Shown: positions 9,470 to 18,677, numbered from the stretch's first letter. The stretch is DNA of 64,000 nt from Mycobacterium triplex (GCF_000689255.1 NZ_HG964446.1:2884854-2948853); one strand, 5' to 3'. A program made the numbers and translations. Notes: a model not told the origin generated them from the letters alone.

Positions 9470-10330
9470 GTGATCTCAGAGCCCTTTGTTGGAACTGACG
9501 CGGTTCGCGCAGGAGCGTGGACACAACGCGAGCTGCGGCGCTCGTGCCAGCGGATCTACCGCAATGTCTACCAACAGCGTGGCAGCGCACTGACGGCGCG
9601 GGATCGGGCGGTGGCCGCGTGGCTATGGTCGGGGAAAGAAGCGGTGGTGGCCGGTGTTTCGGCTGCCGCGCTACTGGGCGCTGAGTGGATCGATGCTCTC
9701 TCACCGGCCGAATTGGTGTGCGGGCGCACTCGCCCGCCGGCGTTGATCATCACCCGGAACGACACCTTGCTGGCGGGCGAGACGGTGGAAGTGGACGGGG
9801 TGCCCGTGACGTCGCCCGCCCGCACTGCGTTCGATCTCGGTCGGCGCCCCGGACTGCAAGCCGCGGTCATCCGGATCGACTCGCTGGCGCGGGCCACCGG
9901 CACCGCTGCGGCCGATGTCTATCCCGTCATCGAGGATCACCGCGGGGCACGCGGCTTGAGGCAGCTGCGGCGGGTTTTGCCTCTCATCGACGCGGGCGCA
10001 GAGTCGCCGCAGGAGAGCAGGACCAGGCTCGTGCTGATCAACGGCGGCTTACCGAGGCCGCAGACCCAGATTGTGGTGCGCAACGACTGGGGCTCGGTGT
10101 TGGCGCGCATCGACATGGGCTGGGAGGAATGGCTCGTCGGTGTCGAATACGACGGGGCTCAGCACTGGACCGATTCGCGCATCCGCGCCAACGACATCGA
10201 CCGCACGGTCGAACTGGAGCGAAGGGGATGGCGCCTGGTGCGGGTCAGTGCTGATCTGCTACGTCACCGGCCAGACGTGCTCGTCGACCGAGCCCGAAGT
10301 GCATTGCTGGCTGCGGGCTGCCCGTTGTGA
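9470..10330 (+). CDS. AbiEi-like / DUF559 nuclease-fold protein
   Basis: 286 residues. The N-terminal two thirds resemble the AbiEi-type winged-helix plus connector proteins (RIYRNVYQQRG, SAAALLGAEWI, and VDGVPVTSPARTAFDLG). The last ~100 residues look like a DUF559 / Vsr-type PD-(D/E)xK nuclease fold: a Glu in SPQESRTR, Asp in ARIDMGWEEW, then VEYDGAQHW and a closing RRGWRLVRV strand. All acidic positions of such a site seem present. The start GTG gives this whole fold. The gene lies exactly between two 63-bp palindromes (9377-9439, 10331-10393). No toxin partner is next to it. Function is unknown; defence or DNA repair would be a guess from fold only. Confidence 0.75.
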   Translation: MISEPFVGTDAVRAGAWTQRELRRSCQRIYRNVYQQRGSALTARDRAVAAWLWSGKEAVVAGVSAAALLGAEWIDALSPAELVCGRTRPPALIITRNDTLLAGETVEVDGVPVTSPARTAFDLGRRPGLQAAVIRIDSLARATGTAAADVYPVIEDHRGARGLRQLRRVLPLIDAGAESPQESRTRLVLINGGLPRPQTQIVVRNDWGSVLARIDMGWEEWLVGVEYDGAQHWTDSRIRANDIDRTVELERRGWRLVRVSADLLRHRPDVLVDRARSALLAAGCPL

Positions 10331-10393
10331 CCGCGAGACTGTAAGTGCCGACGCAATTTCCGAGAGGCGCCGTCGCTACCTGCAGTCTCGCGG
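10331..10393. repeat. 63-bp palindromic repeat, family A copy 3
   Basis: Perfect 11-bp arms CCGCGAGACTG and CAGTCTCGCGG. The first base follows directly after the TGA of the DUF559 gene. It ends 50 bp before the glycosyltransferase start. Confidence 0.9.
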
Positions 10394-10443
10394 AGAGTTA
10401 GAGGTAGCGTCCGTTAGCAGACACCAGCAGAGGAGAGGCGCAG

Positions 10444-11664
10444 TTGCGGATTCTGGGCGTATTCCGGGTGCACAACGGTGCGGACGTGTTGCCGCGGGTC
10501 CTGGACGCGCTGTCCGGCTGGTGCGACGACATCTACGCGATCGACGACCGCAGCACCGACGACAGCGCGGAGATCCTGCGTCGGCACCCGTCGGTGACCA
10601 ACCTGGTACGGGCCCGGTCCGACCTGCCGCGCACGCCGTGGCTGATCCCCGAACCACCCGGACTGGAATTGCTGTACCGGATGGCCGATTTCTGCCGGCC
10701 GGACTGGATCGTGATGATCGACTCCGACCAGATCGTCGAGGCCGACGCCGACATCCGGCAGCTGCTGGCGAGCACGCCCGATGATGTCGCGGCGCTGATG
10801 TGCCCGATGATCCCGGCCTGGAACGATCCGGACTACCCGGACATGATCCCGGTGATGGGGACGGCGGAATCGGTGCGCGGGCCGTTCTGGCGCTGGCGCC
10901 CCGGGCTGCGCGCCGGAACCCGGGTGATCCACAACCCGCACTGGCCCGCCAACATCACCGAGCACGGCGGCATCGGCCTGGTGAACGAGATTCGGTTGCA
11001 CCACACCGGGTGGGCCACGCTGGCCGAACGGATCGGCAAGGTCGAGCACTACCGCAAGATCGATCCGGACGCCGAGATGAACTACGGCGTGCCTTACGAC
11101 CGCGCCCTGCTGTTCGGCTACGCCTACGAGGAGATCGACCTGCTCAAGGCCGACTACCGGCGCCGGGTGCGTGGCGATTTCGACCCGACCGAGCCGGGCA
11201 CCCGGCTACCCATCGACCGGGACAGCCTGGCGATCGGCTCGGGCTATGGGCGCCGGGCCGCGGCGTTTCACCCCGGCGTCGACTTCGCCGCGGACCCCGG
11301 CACCCCGATTCACGCGGTGACATCGGGAACCGTCTCGGCAGCACACGATCTCGACGACAACGGGCTTCGATCGGTGACCGTCTCACGCGGCGACCTCGAC
11401 ACCGTCTACGTGTTCCGCCCGGGCGACGAGCTCCGAATCGCGGTCGACGATCGGGTGGCCGCGGGAGCACGGCTCGGCGCGCTGGGCCCCGAGCCCCAAT
11501 CCCGGGACGGCTTCTTGCATTTCGAGGTCCGTATCGACGGCGAACACACCAGTCCGGTGCGCTATCTAGCCAACCTGGGGCTGCAGCCGTGGCCTCCGGC
11601 GGGGCGCCCGCGACCGGTGTCGGGGACGTTCCCGGCTTCGTCGCCGTGCACCATCACGGTGTGA
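10444..11664 (+). CDS. Family 2-like glycosyltransferase fused to a degenerate M23 peptidase domain
   Basis: 406 residues, TTG start with AGGAGAGG at 10431-10438. The first ~250 residues look like a GT-A glycosyltransferase: [19 protein letters not shown] at the start, AIDDRSTDD near 33-41 for nucleotide sugar binding and a DxD-like VMIDSDQ near 90. From about 265 an M23/LytM module follows: HPGVD (His276, Asp280) and LHFEV (His359) keep the three zinc ligands, but the two catalytic histidines are gone: the usual YxH is YVF (Phe324) and the usual HxH is FLH (Phe357). So the peptidase half probably binds peptidoglycan without cutting it. No signal peptide is visible, which is odd for an M23 domain. 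Cell-envelope sugar transfer is the inferred role. Confidence 0.75.
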   Translation: MRILGVFRVHNGADVLPRVLDALSGWCDDIYAIDDRSTDDSAEILRRHPSVTNLVRARSDLPRTPWLIPEPPGLELLYRMADFCRPDWIVMIDSDQIVEADADIRQLLASTPDDVAALMCPMIPAWNDPDYPDMIPVMGTAESVRGPFWRWRPGLRAGTRVIHNPHWPANITEHGGIGLVNEIRLHHTGWATLAERIGKVEHYRKIDPDAEMNYGVPYDRALLFGYAYEEIDLLKADYRRRVRGDFDPTEPGTRLPIDRDSLAIGSGYGRRAAAFHPGVDFAADPGTPIHAVTSGTVSAAHDLDDNGLRSVTVSRGDLDTVYVFRPGDELRIAVDDRVAAGARLGALGPEPQSRDGFLHFEVRIDGEHTSPVRYLANLGLQPWPPAGRPRPVSGTFPASSPCTITV

Positions 11665-12664
11665 GCTGTTCGACCAGCCCACGGGCGGATCGGATCGCCG
11701 AGCGGACCTCCTGCAGCACCTTGGCGGGATGCTGTTCGTCCTTGTCGCCAAGCCTGTTGTACCGCTCGACGCCGAAACTTGCTGATTCCACCCGTATCCC
11801 GAACGGCACGGCCAGCGAGCGCAGCGCCTCGAAGTGCAGGTAATGGCCGACCGGCTGGCCGGTCACCATCAGGCATGACGAACCGGCCATGCCGACCGTC
11901 CGCGCGGCGAAGGTGTAGGTGTCCGCGGAGTTCGCCCTGCGACGATGCGGGTCCGGCGACGGGGTCTCGAGCAGCGTGATCGGCACGCCCAGCTCGTTGC
12001 TGTCGGGCGCGAAGCGCCACACCGTCTCGTCGCTCTGCGGCCGGCCGACCCGCCGGCGGGTGTGCTCCACCAGTTCGCGGGTGTCGAGCCCGAATGCGTC
12101 GGCCGCCCCGGCGGTCATCAGCTCGAACTCGGTGCGGGCCCCCGGTGCGCACGCGTCGATGGCGTCCTGCTCGGAGTCGAGCACCGGCCGCGACGCCGCG
12201 GCCAGCACGACATGGCCGATTCGCCGGCCGTCGGCCATCTCACGCGCATAGCGGGCACGCAGCAGGTTGGTGTATCGGGCGCCGCCGATCACCAGGATGT
12301 AATCGAAATCCGTTCCCGCGGGCATGGTTTCGTTCGTCACGCCGAGCGCGGCCGTCGCCGCCGCGATCCTGTCCAGCTGTTCGGCGGGCAGCGTCAATCG
12401 GGGGATCAGCCATCTCGCGGCCCCCGCGGCGTCCTGGCTGCTGAGCCGTTCCGCGGTGGCCGCGCGGGCCAGGCCGCGGTAGTCCCACGCGTCGCTGAAC
12501 TCGTCGAGAAACGCCAACCGGTCGCGCAGGCTGAGTCCGTCGGGAACGGCGCCGCCGAACAGTCCGACCAGCTCCGCCAGCGCGGGGTGGGCAGACCATG
12601 CCGCGACCTGCTGCTGCAGCTCGGATATGTCGATCGCAGCGGACCCGACATGGGACGAACACAC
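11654..12664 (-). CDS. Protein of unknown function (336 aa)
   Basis: Convergent with the glycosyltransferase and overlapping its end by 11 bp. The start is a GTG at 12664; a later in-frame start is possible. The middle has a Rossmann-like stretch [22 protein letters not shown] near residue 120, then [12 protein letters not shown], which reminds me of DUF218/YdcF-like proteins, but I do not see enough to assign that family. There is no signal peptide or membrane segment. It lies in the accessory block with a glycosyltransferase, an epimerase and a methyltransferase, so a role in making a surface glycan is a reasonable but unproven reading. Confidence 0.7.
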   Translation of the reverse strand: MCSSHVGSAAIDISELQQQVAAWSAHPALAELVGLFGGAVPDGLSLRDRLAFLDEFSDAWDYRGLARAATAERLSSQDAAGAARWLIPRLTLPAEQLDRIAAATAALGVTNETMPAGTDFDYILVIGGARYTNLLRARYAREMADGRRIGHVVLAAASRPVLDSEQDAIDACAPGARTEFELMTAGAADAFGLDTRELVEHTRRRVGRPQSDETVWRFAPDSNELGVPITLLETPSPDPHRRRANSADTYTFAARTVGMAGSSCLMVTGQPVGHYLHFEALRSLAVPFGIRVESASFGVERYNRLGDKDEQHPAKVLQEVRSAIRSARGLVEQLTP

Positions 12665-12702
12665 CTGGCGTTCCCTGTTCCTTCGAAAGCTGGACGCTCA
12701 TT

Positions 12703-12745
12703 GGGCGATTCACAACGTACCGCCAACAGGGGGCGGTAATCGCCC
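12703..12745. promoter_or_regulatory. Two-step inverted repeat in the divergent promoter region
   Basis: Outer arms GGGCGATT (12703) and AATCGCCC (12738), inner arms ACCGCC (12719) and GGCGGT (12732). It lies 39 bp upstream of the unknown gene on the minus strand and about 90 bp upstream of the epimerase. It could be an operator serving both divergent genes or a leader hairpin. No factor is known. Confidence 0.5.
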
Positions 12746-12834
12746 ACTTCACCAATTTTTGCGGTAGCGACAATATGCGGCCCGTGCAGTGGCTAGGATG
12801 CGGCAAAGACTCACACGACGGGGAGCGGAATGCA

Positions 12835-13785
12835 GTGCGAATTCTCGTAACTGGCGGGGCGGGCTTTCAGGGCAGCCATCTGTCCGAGGCCCTGCTCGCC
12901 GCCGGACACCGGGTGACCGTCCTCAACACATTGTCCGTTGCTGCCAAACGAAATCTGCGTGTTTTCGAGAGGAACGAATCGGTGGACATCGTGTTCGGCT
13001 CGGTGACCGATTGGGAATTGGTCAGCAAGACCGCGCGCGACCACGACGTCATTTTCCATCTGGCGGCAAACGTCAACGTGGACAAGTCACTTGACGATCC
13101 GAGAAGTTTCCTCGTGACCAATGTGATGGGCACCCACCATATTCTCGAGGCCGCGCGCGAACACGGGTCACGAGTCATCTTCGCGTCGACCTGCGAGGTG
13201 TACGGCGACGGACACAGCCTCGGCGCCGATACGCTGCTCGACGAAACGGCCGAGCTGAGACCGAACAGCCCGTACGCCGCGTCAAAGGCCGCCGCCGACC
13301 GGCTCTGCTACTCGTACTTCCGCTCCTACGGCATGGACATCGCAATGGTGAGGCCCTTCAACATCTTTGGCGAGCGACAGAAAAGCGGGGCCTTCGGCGC
13401 GCTGATCCCGATCCTGGTGCGCCGCGCGATTGCGGGCCAGGACCTCACGGTCTTCGGCGACGGCTCGGCCACCCGGGACTACCTCCACGTCAGCGATGCG
13501 GTGAACGCCTACCTGCTGGTGCTCGACACCCCGGACCTCAAGGGCCGAGCCATCAATTTCGCCAGCGGCACCAATACCCGGGTGCGCGACATCGCCGAAT
13601 ACATCGGCGCGAAATTCGGCACCCGAGTGGTCAACGGACCCGCCCGCCCCGGCGAAGTGAGCCGATTCCCCGCCAGCATCGCCTTGGCGCAAAGCATCGG
13701 CTTCGCACCGAAGGTCGGCATCTGGGCGGGGATCGACCGCTACATCGAATGGGCGAAGGAGCAGCCTCAGGAACTCGCCGGCTAG
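12835..13785 (+). CDS. NAD-dependent epimerase/dehydratase (extended SDR)
   Basis: 316 residues from the GTG at 12835, preceded by GGGAGCGG. The protein opens directly with the nucleotide-binding strand RILVTGGAGFQGSHL (GxxGxxG). The catalytic set follows: ASTCEVYG near 118 and SPYAASKAAAD near 145 (Tyr-x3-Lys), then the sugar-nucleotide part with RPFNIFGERQ and the GDGSATRDYLHVSDAV motif typical of UDP-sugar epimerases and decarboxylases. The exact sugar is not decided by sequence alone. AT content is visibly higher than in the neighbouring core genes (many ATT, AAT and TTC runs), pointing to acquisition. Its end overlaps that of the convergent methyltransferase by 4 bp. Confidence 0.88.
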   Translation: MRILVTGGAGFQGSHLSEALLAAGHRVTVLNTLSVAAKRNLRVFERNESVDIVFGSVTDWELVSKTARDHDVIFHLAANVNVDKSLDDPRSFLVTNVMGTHHILEAAREHGSRVIFASTCEVYGDGHSLGADTLLDETAELRPNSPYAASKAAADRLCYSYFRSYGMDIAMVRPFNIFGERQKSGAFGALIPILVRRAIAGQDLTVFGDGSATRDYLHVSDAVNAYLLVLDTPDLKGRAINFASGTNTRVRDIAEYIGAKFGTRVVNGPARPGEVSRFPASIALAQSIGFAPKVGIWAGIDRYIEWAKEQPQELAG

Positions 13786-14354
13786 GCCGCCAGTTTGATT
13801 GCGCGCCAGCGCAGCCGGCCGCCGCGCACCTCGACCTCGACATAACCAAATCCCGCCGCGCGCAAGCGATCCGGCAAGGTGTCCGGCGGCACGGTGTTGC
13901 AGATGTCGCGGAAATGCAGGATCCGGAACCGCAGCGAATTCACGCTGTCGCTGCCGGCGAACACCCCACCGGGGCGCAGCACGCGGAAAGCCTCGGCGAA
14001 CAACCGGTCTTGCAGCTCGACCGTCGGGACGTGGTGCAGCATCGTGAACGACACCACCGAGCTGAACTCGTCGGCCGGCAACCCGGTATTGGTGGCGTCG
14101 CCGTTGATGATTCGCGCCCGGTCGCCGTAGAGCCGCTGCAGACGCTGCGCCATCGGGGTGTCGAGTTCGACCGAGGTGAGCCTCGGCGTCTTGTCGACCA
14201 GCACCCGCAGGATGGCGCCGTAGCCGGGCCCGATCTCCAACGTGTTGTCGCCCAGGTCCACGTCGGCCAGCGCCCAGGGCAACAGATCGTCCTCGACTGC
14301 TTTAGCCCAGCGGTCCGAGCTGCAAATCCGTCGGTGCGCGAGATTCATGGCCAT
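13782..14354 (-). CDS. Class I SAM-dependent methyltransferase
   Basis: 190 residues. Motif I is LEIGPGYGA near 39-47, the acidic end of strand 2 is SVELD, and later come INGDATN, SFTMLHHV and FRVLRPGG (motifs II-III), so the fold is complete. A ribosome-binding TAGGAG sits 6 bases before the ATG, and that same TAGGAG string is at the edge of the IS110-type element, so the insertion ends right at the gene's translation signal. The substrate is unknown; small-molecule or lipid methylation is inferred from the family. Confidence 0.85.
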   Translation of the reverse strand: MAMNLAHRRICSSDRWAKAVEDDLLPWALADVDLGDNTLEIGPGYGAILRVLVDKTPRLTSVELDTPMAQRLQRLYGDRARIINGDATNTGLPADEFSSVVSFTMLHHVPTVELQDRLFAEAFRVLRPGGVFAGSDSVNSLRFRILHFRDICNTVPPDTLPDRLRAAGFGYVEVEVRGGRLRWRAIKLAA

Positions 14355-14368
14355 GGGTTTCTCCTATG

Positions 14369-15421
14369 TCAAGCCGCTGCCGGTTGGCAAGGCTGGATTC
14401 GGTTGTGGTGGTCGGTGTGGAGGTGGTGGAACACGACACGGGCCAGGCGGCGTTTGAGGCAGCGCAGGGCCTCGGGCCTGGAGTCACCAGCGGCGAGCCG
14501 GCCTCGGTAGTAGGCCCGACCAAGGCCGTCGAGGCGGATTTGAGTGACCGCGATACGGTGCAGAGCGGCGTTGAGTTGACGGTTGCCCGAGCGAGTCATG
14601 CGCACGCGGCCGGCGGTATTTCCCGACCAGACCGGGATCGGGGCTACCCCGGTGTGGCGGGCGAAGGCGGCCTCGCTTTTGAAGCGGGTGACCCCGGCGG
14701 TTTCACCGATGATCTTGGCCGCGGTCAGCTCGCCACAGCCGGGCATCGCCAAAAGCGCCGGAGCGATCGCACGGACGCGCTCGCCGATACGTTTGGTCAA
14801 GGCATTGATGGCTTCGGTGAGTCGGGTGATGTCGGCCAACTCCTCGCGGGCCAGCTCGGCGACCAGACCACGCTGGGTAGCCAACCAGTCACCGAGCAAC
14901 CTGCGGTGCTTGCTCAGATCCAGCGACGCCGGTTTCGGTGCTCGGCCCGGATCAAGTTCGTGCACGCGCCACAACAACCGGTTGATCGTCGAAGTACGTT
15001 GCCCCACAAGGTCTTCACGGCGGTCCACCAGCAGCTTCAGCTCCCGCGACACCTCGTCGTGGGAGGCCACCGGAAGATCGGGCTCACGCAGGTAAGCTCG
15101 CGCGACGGCCAACGCATCGATCGGATCAGACTTGCCTCGGGTACGCGCCGAGGCCCGGCTCTGAGCCATCAACTTCGATGGAACTCGCACCACCTTCTGA
15201 TCGGCGGATAACAGGTCGCGCTCGAGGCGGGCTGACAAGTGTCGGCAATCCTCGATCGCCCACACCAGCTCGACCCCGAACTGACTGCGAGCCCATCGCA
15301 CCACCTGGCGATGACCTGAAGTCGTGGCTGCAACGACCTTCTCGCCGACTTTGCGGCCCACCTCGTCCACGGCGACGAACGTATGCGTGCGCTTGTGTAC
15401 ATCGGCTCCAACAACAACCAT
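14369..15421 (-). CDS. IS110-family DEDD transposase
   Basis: 350 residues from the ATG at 15421, with GAAGGAGG upstream; a longer in-frame version to 15472 has no such signal. The N-terminal DEDD (RuvC-like) domain shows VVGADVHKRTH, the Glu in WAIEDCRH and GKSDPIDA. The C-terminal Tnp20 half shows LLAMPGCGELTAAKIIGE and the serine-bearing RMTRSGNRQLNAALHRIA. Both halves look intact, so it may be active. IS110 recombinases use a bridge RNA made from the element's non-coding end to choose target and donor (known from IS621). Confidence 0.95.
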   Translation of the reverse strand: MVVVGADVHKRTHTFVAVDEVGRKVGEKVVAATTSGHRQVVRWARSQFGVELVWAIEDCRHLSARLERDLLSADQKVVRVPSKLMAQSRASARTRGKSDPIDALAVARAYLREPDLPVASHDEVSRELKLLVDRREDLVGQRTSTINRLLWRVHELDPGRAPKPASLDLSKHRRLLGDWLATQRGLVAELAREELADITRLTEAINALTKRIGERVRAIAPALLAMPGCGELTAAKIIGETAGVTRFKSEAAFARHTGVAPIPVWSGNTAGRVRMTRSGNRQLNAALHRIAVTQIRLDGLGRAYYRGRLAAGDSRPEALRCLKRRLARVVFHHLHTDHHNRIQPCQPAAA

Positions 15422-15660
15422 GGAGGTTGCCTCCTTCACTGTGAGGTGACGGTTGGGCCGGTCGGCGGACACATCTCAGTGGGGGCGACGCCACGCTCCT
15501 ATCAAGTCACGCCGGCCGGTCCTTCACACCTGATGCCGACAAAACCCATGAACGCCAACCCGAGGGCGGCAGCGACGCTACGAGCCAGACACCAGGTGAT
15601 CAGGATCCAACCACCGCAACAAGCGGCAACCTCACCCTGACACTGAGAAAACGGTAGCCC
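15422..15660 (-). other. Non-coding end upstream of the IS110 transposase; possible bridge RNA region
   Basis: About 240 bases without a convincing gene upstream of the transposase. In the IS110 group the bridge RNA comes from this side. On the minus strand the stretch 15470-15540 is rich in G and C and can form short hairpins, and it contains CTTGATAGGAG, which resembles the sequence beyond the transposase stop. No bridge RNA fold could be computed here, so this is a position-based guess. Confidence 0.35.
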
Positions 15661-15683
15661 AGTAGCGCAATAGCATTTATCGG

Positions 15684-17090
15684 ATGGAGTCGCGTTGGGT
15701 CCTGCACCTGGACATGGACGCGTTCTTCGCCTCCGTCGAGCAGCTGACCCGGCCCACGCTGCGCGGCCGGCCGGTGCTGGTCGGCGGGCTGGGCGGCCGG
15801 GGAGTGGTGGCCGGCGCGAGCTACGAGGCGCGGGTGTTCGGGGCCCGGTCGGCCATGCCGATGCACCAGGCCCGCCGGATGGTCGGCGTGACGGCGGTGG
15901 TGCTGCCGCCGCGCGGCGTGGTCTACGGCGTCGCCAGCCGGCGGGTGTTCGACGTCGTGCGCGGCGTGGTGCCCGTCGTCGAGCAGCTGTCCTTCGACGA
16001 GGCGTTCGGGGAGCCCCCGCAGCTCGCCGGGGCGTCCGCGGAGGACGTCGAGCAGTTCTGCGAGGGCCTGCGACGACGGGTGCGCGACGAGACCGGGTTG
16101 ATCGCCTCGGTGGGCGCGGGCTCGGGCAAGCAGATCGCCAAGATCGCTTCCGGGCTGGCCAAACCCGACGGCGTTCGGGTGGTCGGCCGCGCCGAGGAAC
16201 GGTTGCTGCTCGACGGGCTGCCGGTGCGGCGGCTGTGGGGGATCGGCCCGGTCGCCGAGGAGAAGCTGAATCGGCTTGGCATCGAGACGATCGGGCAGCT
16301 GGCCGCGCTGACCGACGCCGAGGTCGCCAACATTCTGGGCGCGACGGTGGGGCCGGCGTTGCACCGGCTGGCCCGCGGTATCGACGATCGTCCCGTCGCG
16401 GAGCGCGCCGAAGCCAAGCAGATCAGCGCCGAGTCCACCTTTGCCGTCGACCTGGCCAGCCTCGAACAGCTGCACGACGCGATCGAGCCGATCGCCGAGC
16501 ATGCGCATCAACGGCTGCTGCGCGACGGCCGGGGCGCACGTACCGTCACGGTGAAGTTGAAGAAGTCCGACATGAGCACGCTGACCCGCTCGGCGACCTT
16601 GCCGTACGCGACGACCGAGGCCGCCGCGCTGATCGCGCTGGCCCGCCGGCTGTTGCTTGATCCGCGCGAGATCGGGCCGATTCGCCTACTCGGCGTTGGG
16701 TTTTCGGGATTGAGCGATGTGCGCCAGGAGTCGCTGTTTCCCGACCTCGAGCTCGCCGCGCCGGAATCGGACGCACAGCACTCGGTCGAGACCGCGACCG
16801 ACGCGATGTTCGCGCCGGCGCCGGAGGCGTCGCCGTGGCGGGTCGGACTGGACGTCGAGCACCGCGAACTCGGCCACGGCTGGGTGCAGGGCGCCGGCCA
16901 CGGCGTCGTCACCGTGCGGTTCGAAACCCGAAGCAGCGGACCGGGCCAGGCCCGTACGTTCCCCGCCGACACCGGCGATCTCGTCGCCGCCAACCCGATC
17001 GATTCGCTGGACTGGAGCGACTACCTGGGCGCGCTGCGCACCGAGGACACCGCGTCAGCCCCAGCGGGCGATGGCGTCGCCGACCGGTAG
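15684..17090 (+). CDS. dinX: Y-family DNA polymerase IV
   Basis: 468 residues, close to the M. tuberculosis DinX (Rv1537). It is an error-prone translesion polymerase. The N-terminal catalytic motif is [14 protein letters not shown] (Asp near 10, steric-gate Phe following), the second acidic cluster LSFDEAFGE near 103, then helix-hairpin-helix segments ([17 protein letters not shown]) and a little-finger domain. The C-terminal ~90 residues past the little finger include a [32 protein letters not shown] stretch, typical for the mycobacterial form. No canonical C-terminal beta-clamp motif was located with confidence. It overlaps the convergent ansA by 36 bp. Confidence 0.95.
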   Translation: MESRWVLHLDMDAFFASVEQLTRPTLRGRPVLVGGLGGRGVVAGASYEARVFGARSAMPMHQARRMVGVTAVVLPPRGVVYGVASRRVFDVVRGVVPVVEQLSFDEAFGEPPQLAGASAEDVEQFCEGLRRRVRDETGLIASVGAGSGKQIAKIASGLAKPDGVRVVGRAEERLLLDGLPVRRLWGIGPVAEEKLNRLGIETIGQLAALTDAEVANILGATVGPALHRLARGIDDRPVAERAEAKQISAESTFAVDLASLEQLHDAIEPIAEHAHQRLLRDGRGARTVTVKLKKSDMSTLTRSATLPYATTEAAALIALARRLLLDPREIGPIRLLGVGFSGLSDVRQESLFPDLELAAPESDAQHSVETATDAMFAPAPEASPWRVGLDVEHRELGHGWVQGAGHGVVTVRFETRSSGPGQARTFPADTGDLVAANPIDSLDWSDYLGALRTEDTASAPAGDGVADR

Positions 17091-17984
17091 CCGCGCGGCC
17101 AGCGCGGCCATCAGCAGCACCCGGGCCTGCGGCGGCCGCAGCCGCGGCACCATCACGGCGCCGGCTTCGACCAGGTCGTGGCCGGGGCCGTAGCCCGCGC
17201 TGACCCCGCCGCCGGGGACTCGGGTGGACACCGCGACGACGATCCCGTCGGCGCAGTGCCGGCGGACGCCGTCGACCACCGCGGCCCCGGCATTGCCCGA
17301 ACCCAGCGCCTCAAGCACGACGGCGCGTGCCCCGGCGGCCACGCAGGCGTCCAGCGCCACCGAGTCGCTGCCCAGGTAGGCCGCGACGATATCCACCCGC
17401 GGCGCGTCGGCGGCCCGAAGCTCACCGACGGACGGGCGGGTCTTGGCCCCGGTCAGAGCCACATTGCCCGCTGCCACGGTGCCGACCAGCTCGCCGGCGA
17501 ATCCGCTCAGGTCCTGGGTGGCCACCTTGTGCATGCCCAGCGGCTGCAGCACCCGGCCGGCGAAGGACACCAGCACGCCGAGGCCGCGTGCGGCCGGGCT
17601 GGCCGCCACGGCCACCGCGTCGCGCAGGTTGGCGGGGCCGTCGGAGTCGGGGGCGTCGGCGCTGCGCATCGCGCCGGTCAGCACGACCGGGGGATCGCCG
17701 GCGTAGGTGAGGTCGAACCACAGCGCGCTCTCCTCCATGGTGTCGGTGCCGTGCGCGACGACCACGCCCGCGGCGCCGCCGTCGACCGCGGCCCGCACCG
17801 CGGCGCCGATCCGATCCCAGTCCGTCGTCGTCAGCTCCGAGCTGTCCACCGCCATCAGGTCGACGACGTCGACATCGAGGCCGGCGGTGAGGTCGGATCC
17901 GCTGCGGCTGGGACGGCGCACGCCGTCGGCGCCGGTACTGGTCGAAATCGTGCCGCCGGTGGCGATGACGGTGAGACGACCCAT
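17055..17984 (-). CDS. ansA: L-asparaginase
   Basis: 309 residues from the ATG at 17984, whose product begins [15 protein letters not shown]; an earlier ATG at 18002 is less likely. Type I/II bacterial asparaginase hydrolysing asparagine to aspartate and ammonia. Active-site signatures are TGGTIST (first threonine nucleophile) and [12 protein letters not shown] (second Thr-Asp pair) near 88, plus VLTGAMRS near 110. The position between dinX and lspA fits the Rv1538c slot. There is no obvious export signal, so it is probably cytoplasmic by sequence. It is convergent with dinX and divergent from lspA. Confidence 0.95.
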   Translation of the reverse strand: MGRLTVIATGGTISTSTGADGVRRPSRSGSDLTAGLDVDVVDLMAVDSSELTTTDWDRIGAAVRAAVDGGAAGVVVAHGTDTMEESALWFDLTYAGDPPVVLTGAMRSADAPDSDGPANLRDAVAVAASPAARGLGVLVSFAGRVLQPLGMHKVATQDLSGFAGELVGTVAAGNVALTGAKTRPSVGELRAADAPRVDIVAAYLGSDSVALDACVAAGARAVVLEALGSGNAGAAVVDGVRRHCADGIVVAVSTRVPGGGVSAGYGPGHDLVEAGAVMVPRLRPPQARVLLMAALAARLPVGDAIARWG

Positions 17985-18059
17985 AGTCGAATCATTGCGC
18001 ACGGGCCGGGGCGGCGAGGCCGCACCCGACCGCGCCGGGTGCTAGGGGATGATGGCTAG

Positions 18060-18677
18060 GTGCCCGAAGAACCAACAGGATCGGCCGAGCCGGTGACGTC
18101 GGCGGCGGAGGCCGCAACGTCCGGGGAGCCGGTAGAACCCGAAGCCCCTCCGCGGCGGCGGCGGCTGCTGGTGTCGGTGGCCGCCGTCGTGCTGGTGCTC
18201 GACATCGTGACCAAAGTGCTCGCCGTCCGACTGCTGCCCCCGGGGCAGCCGGTGTCGATCATCGGTGACACGGTGACCTGGACCTTGGTGCGTAATTCGG
18301 GGGCCGCCTTCTCGATGGCGACCGGATACACGTGGGTGTTGACGTTGATCGCCACCGGAGTGGTGATCGGCATCTTCTGGATGGGCCGGCGGCTGGTCTC
18401 GCCCTGGTGGGCGGTCGGCCTCGGGATGATCCTCGGCGGCGCCACGGGCAACCTGGTCGATCGTTTCTTCCGTGCGCCGGGACCGCTGCGCGGCCATGTC
18501 GTCGACTTTTTGTCGATCGGCTGGTGGCCGGTGTTCAACGTCGCCGATCCCTCGGTGGTCGGCGGCGCGATCCTGCTCGTCGCGCTCTCGGTGTTCGGCT
18601 TCGATTTCGACACCGTGGGACGGCGTAAGGGCGCCGCGAAATCCGAGGCCCGGGATCAGGCCGACCCAGCCAAATGA
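18060..18677 (+). CDS. lspA: Lipoprotein signal peptidase (signal peptidase II)
   Basis: 205 residues, GTG start with no clear ribosome site, possibly leaderless. A variable, Ala/Pro/Glu-rich N-terminal tail of about 35 residues ends in RRRR, then four membrane segments follow. The aspartyl catalytic pair is visible in GNLVDRFFR and FNVADPSVV, as is the conserved VRNSGAAFS loop. It cuts prolipoproteins before the lipidated cysteine in the inner membrane. The 3' end overlaps the pseudouridine synthase gene by ATGA, so the two are translationally coupled. Confidence 0.97.
   Translation: MPEEPTGSAEPVTSAAEAATSGEPVEPEAPPRRRRLLVSVAAVVLVLDIVTKVLAVRLLPPGQPVSIIGDTVTWTLVRNSGAAFSMATGYTWVLTLIATGVVIGIFWMGRRLVSPWWAVGLGMILGGATGNLVDRFFRAPGPLRGHVVDFLSIGWWPVFNVADPSVVGGAILLVALSVFGFDFDTVGRRKGAAKSEARDQADPAK

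Larger units (their letters stand above)
14361..15660 (-). mobile_element. IS110-family insertion sequence (outer limits approximate)
   Basis: One DEDD transposase gene with non-coding flanks and no terminal inverted repeats, as usual for IS110. On the minus strand CTTGACATAGGAG (14373-14361) follows the transposase and CTTGATAGGAG (15506-15496) precedes it; these matching strings may mark the recombination cores. If so, the element is about 1.15 kb (14361-15506); if the left end is longer, it could reach to about 15660, before dinX. It lies at the edge of the accessory block between ileS and dinX. Confidence 0.65.
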
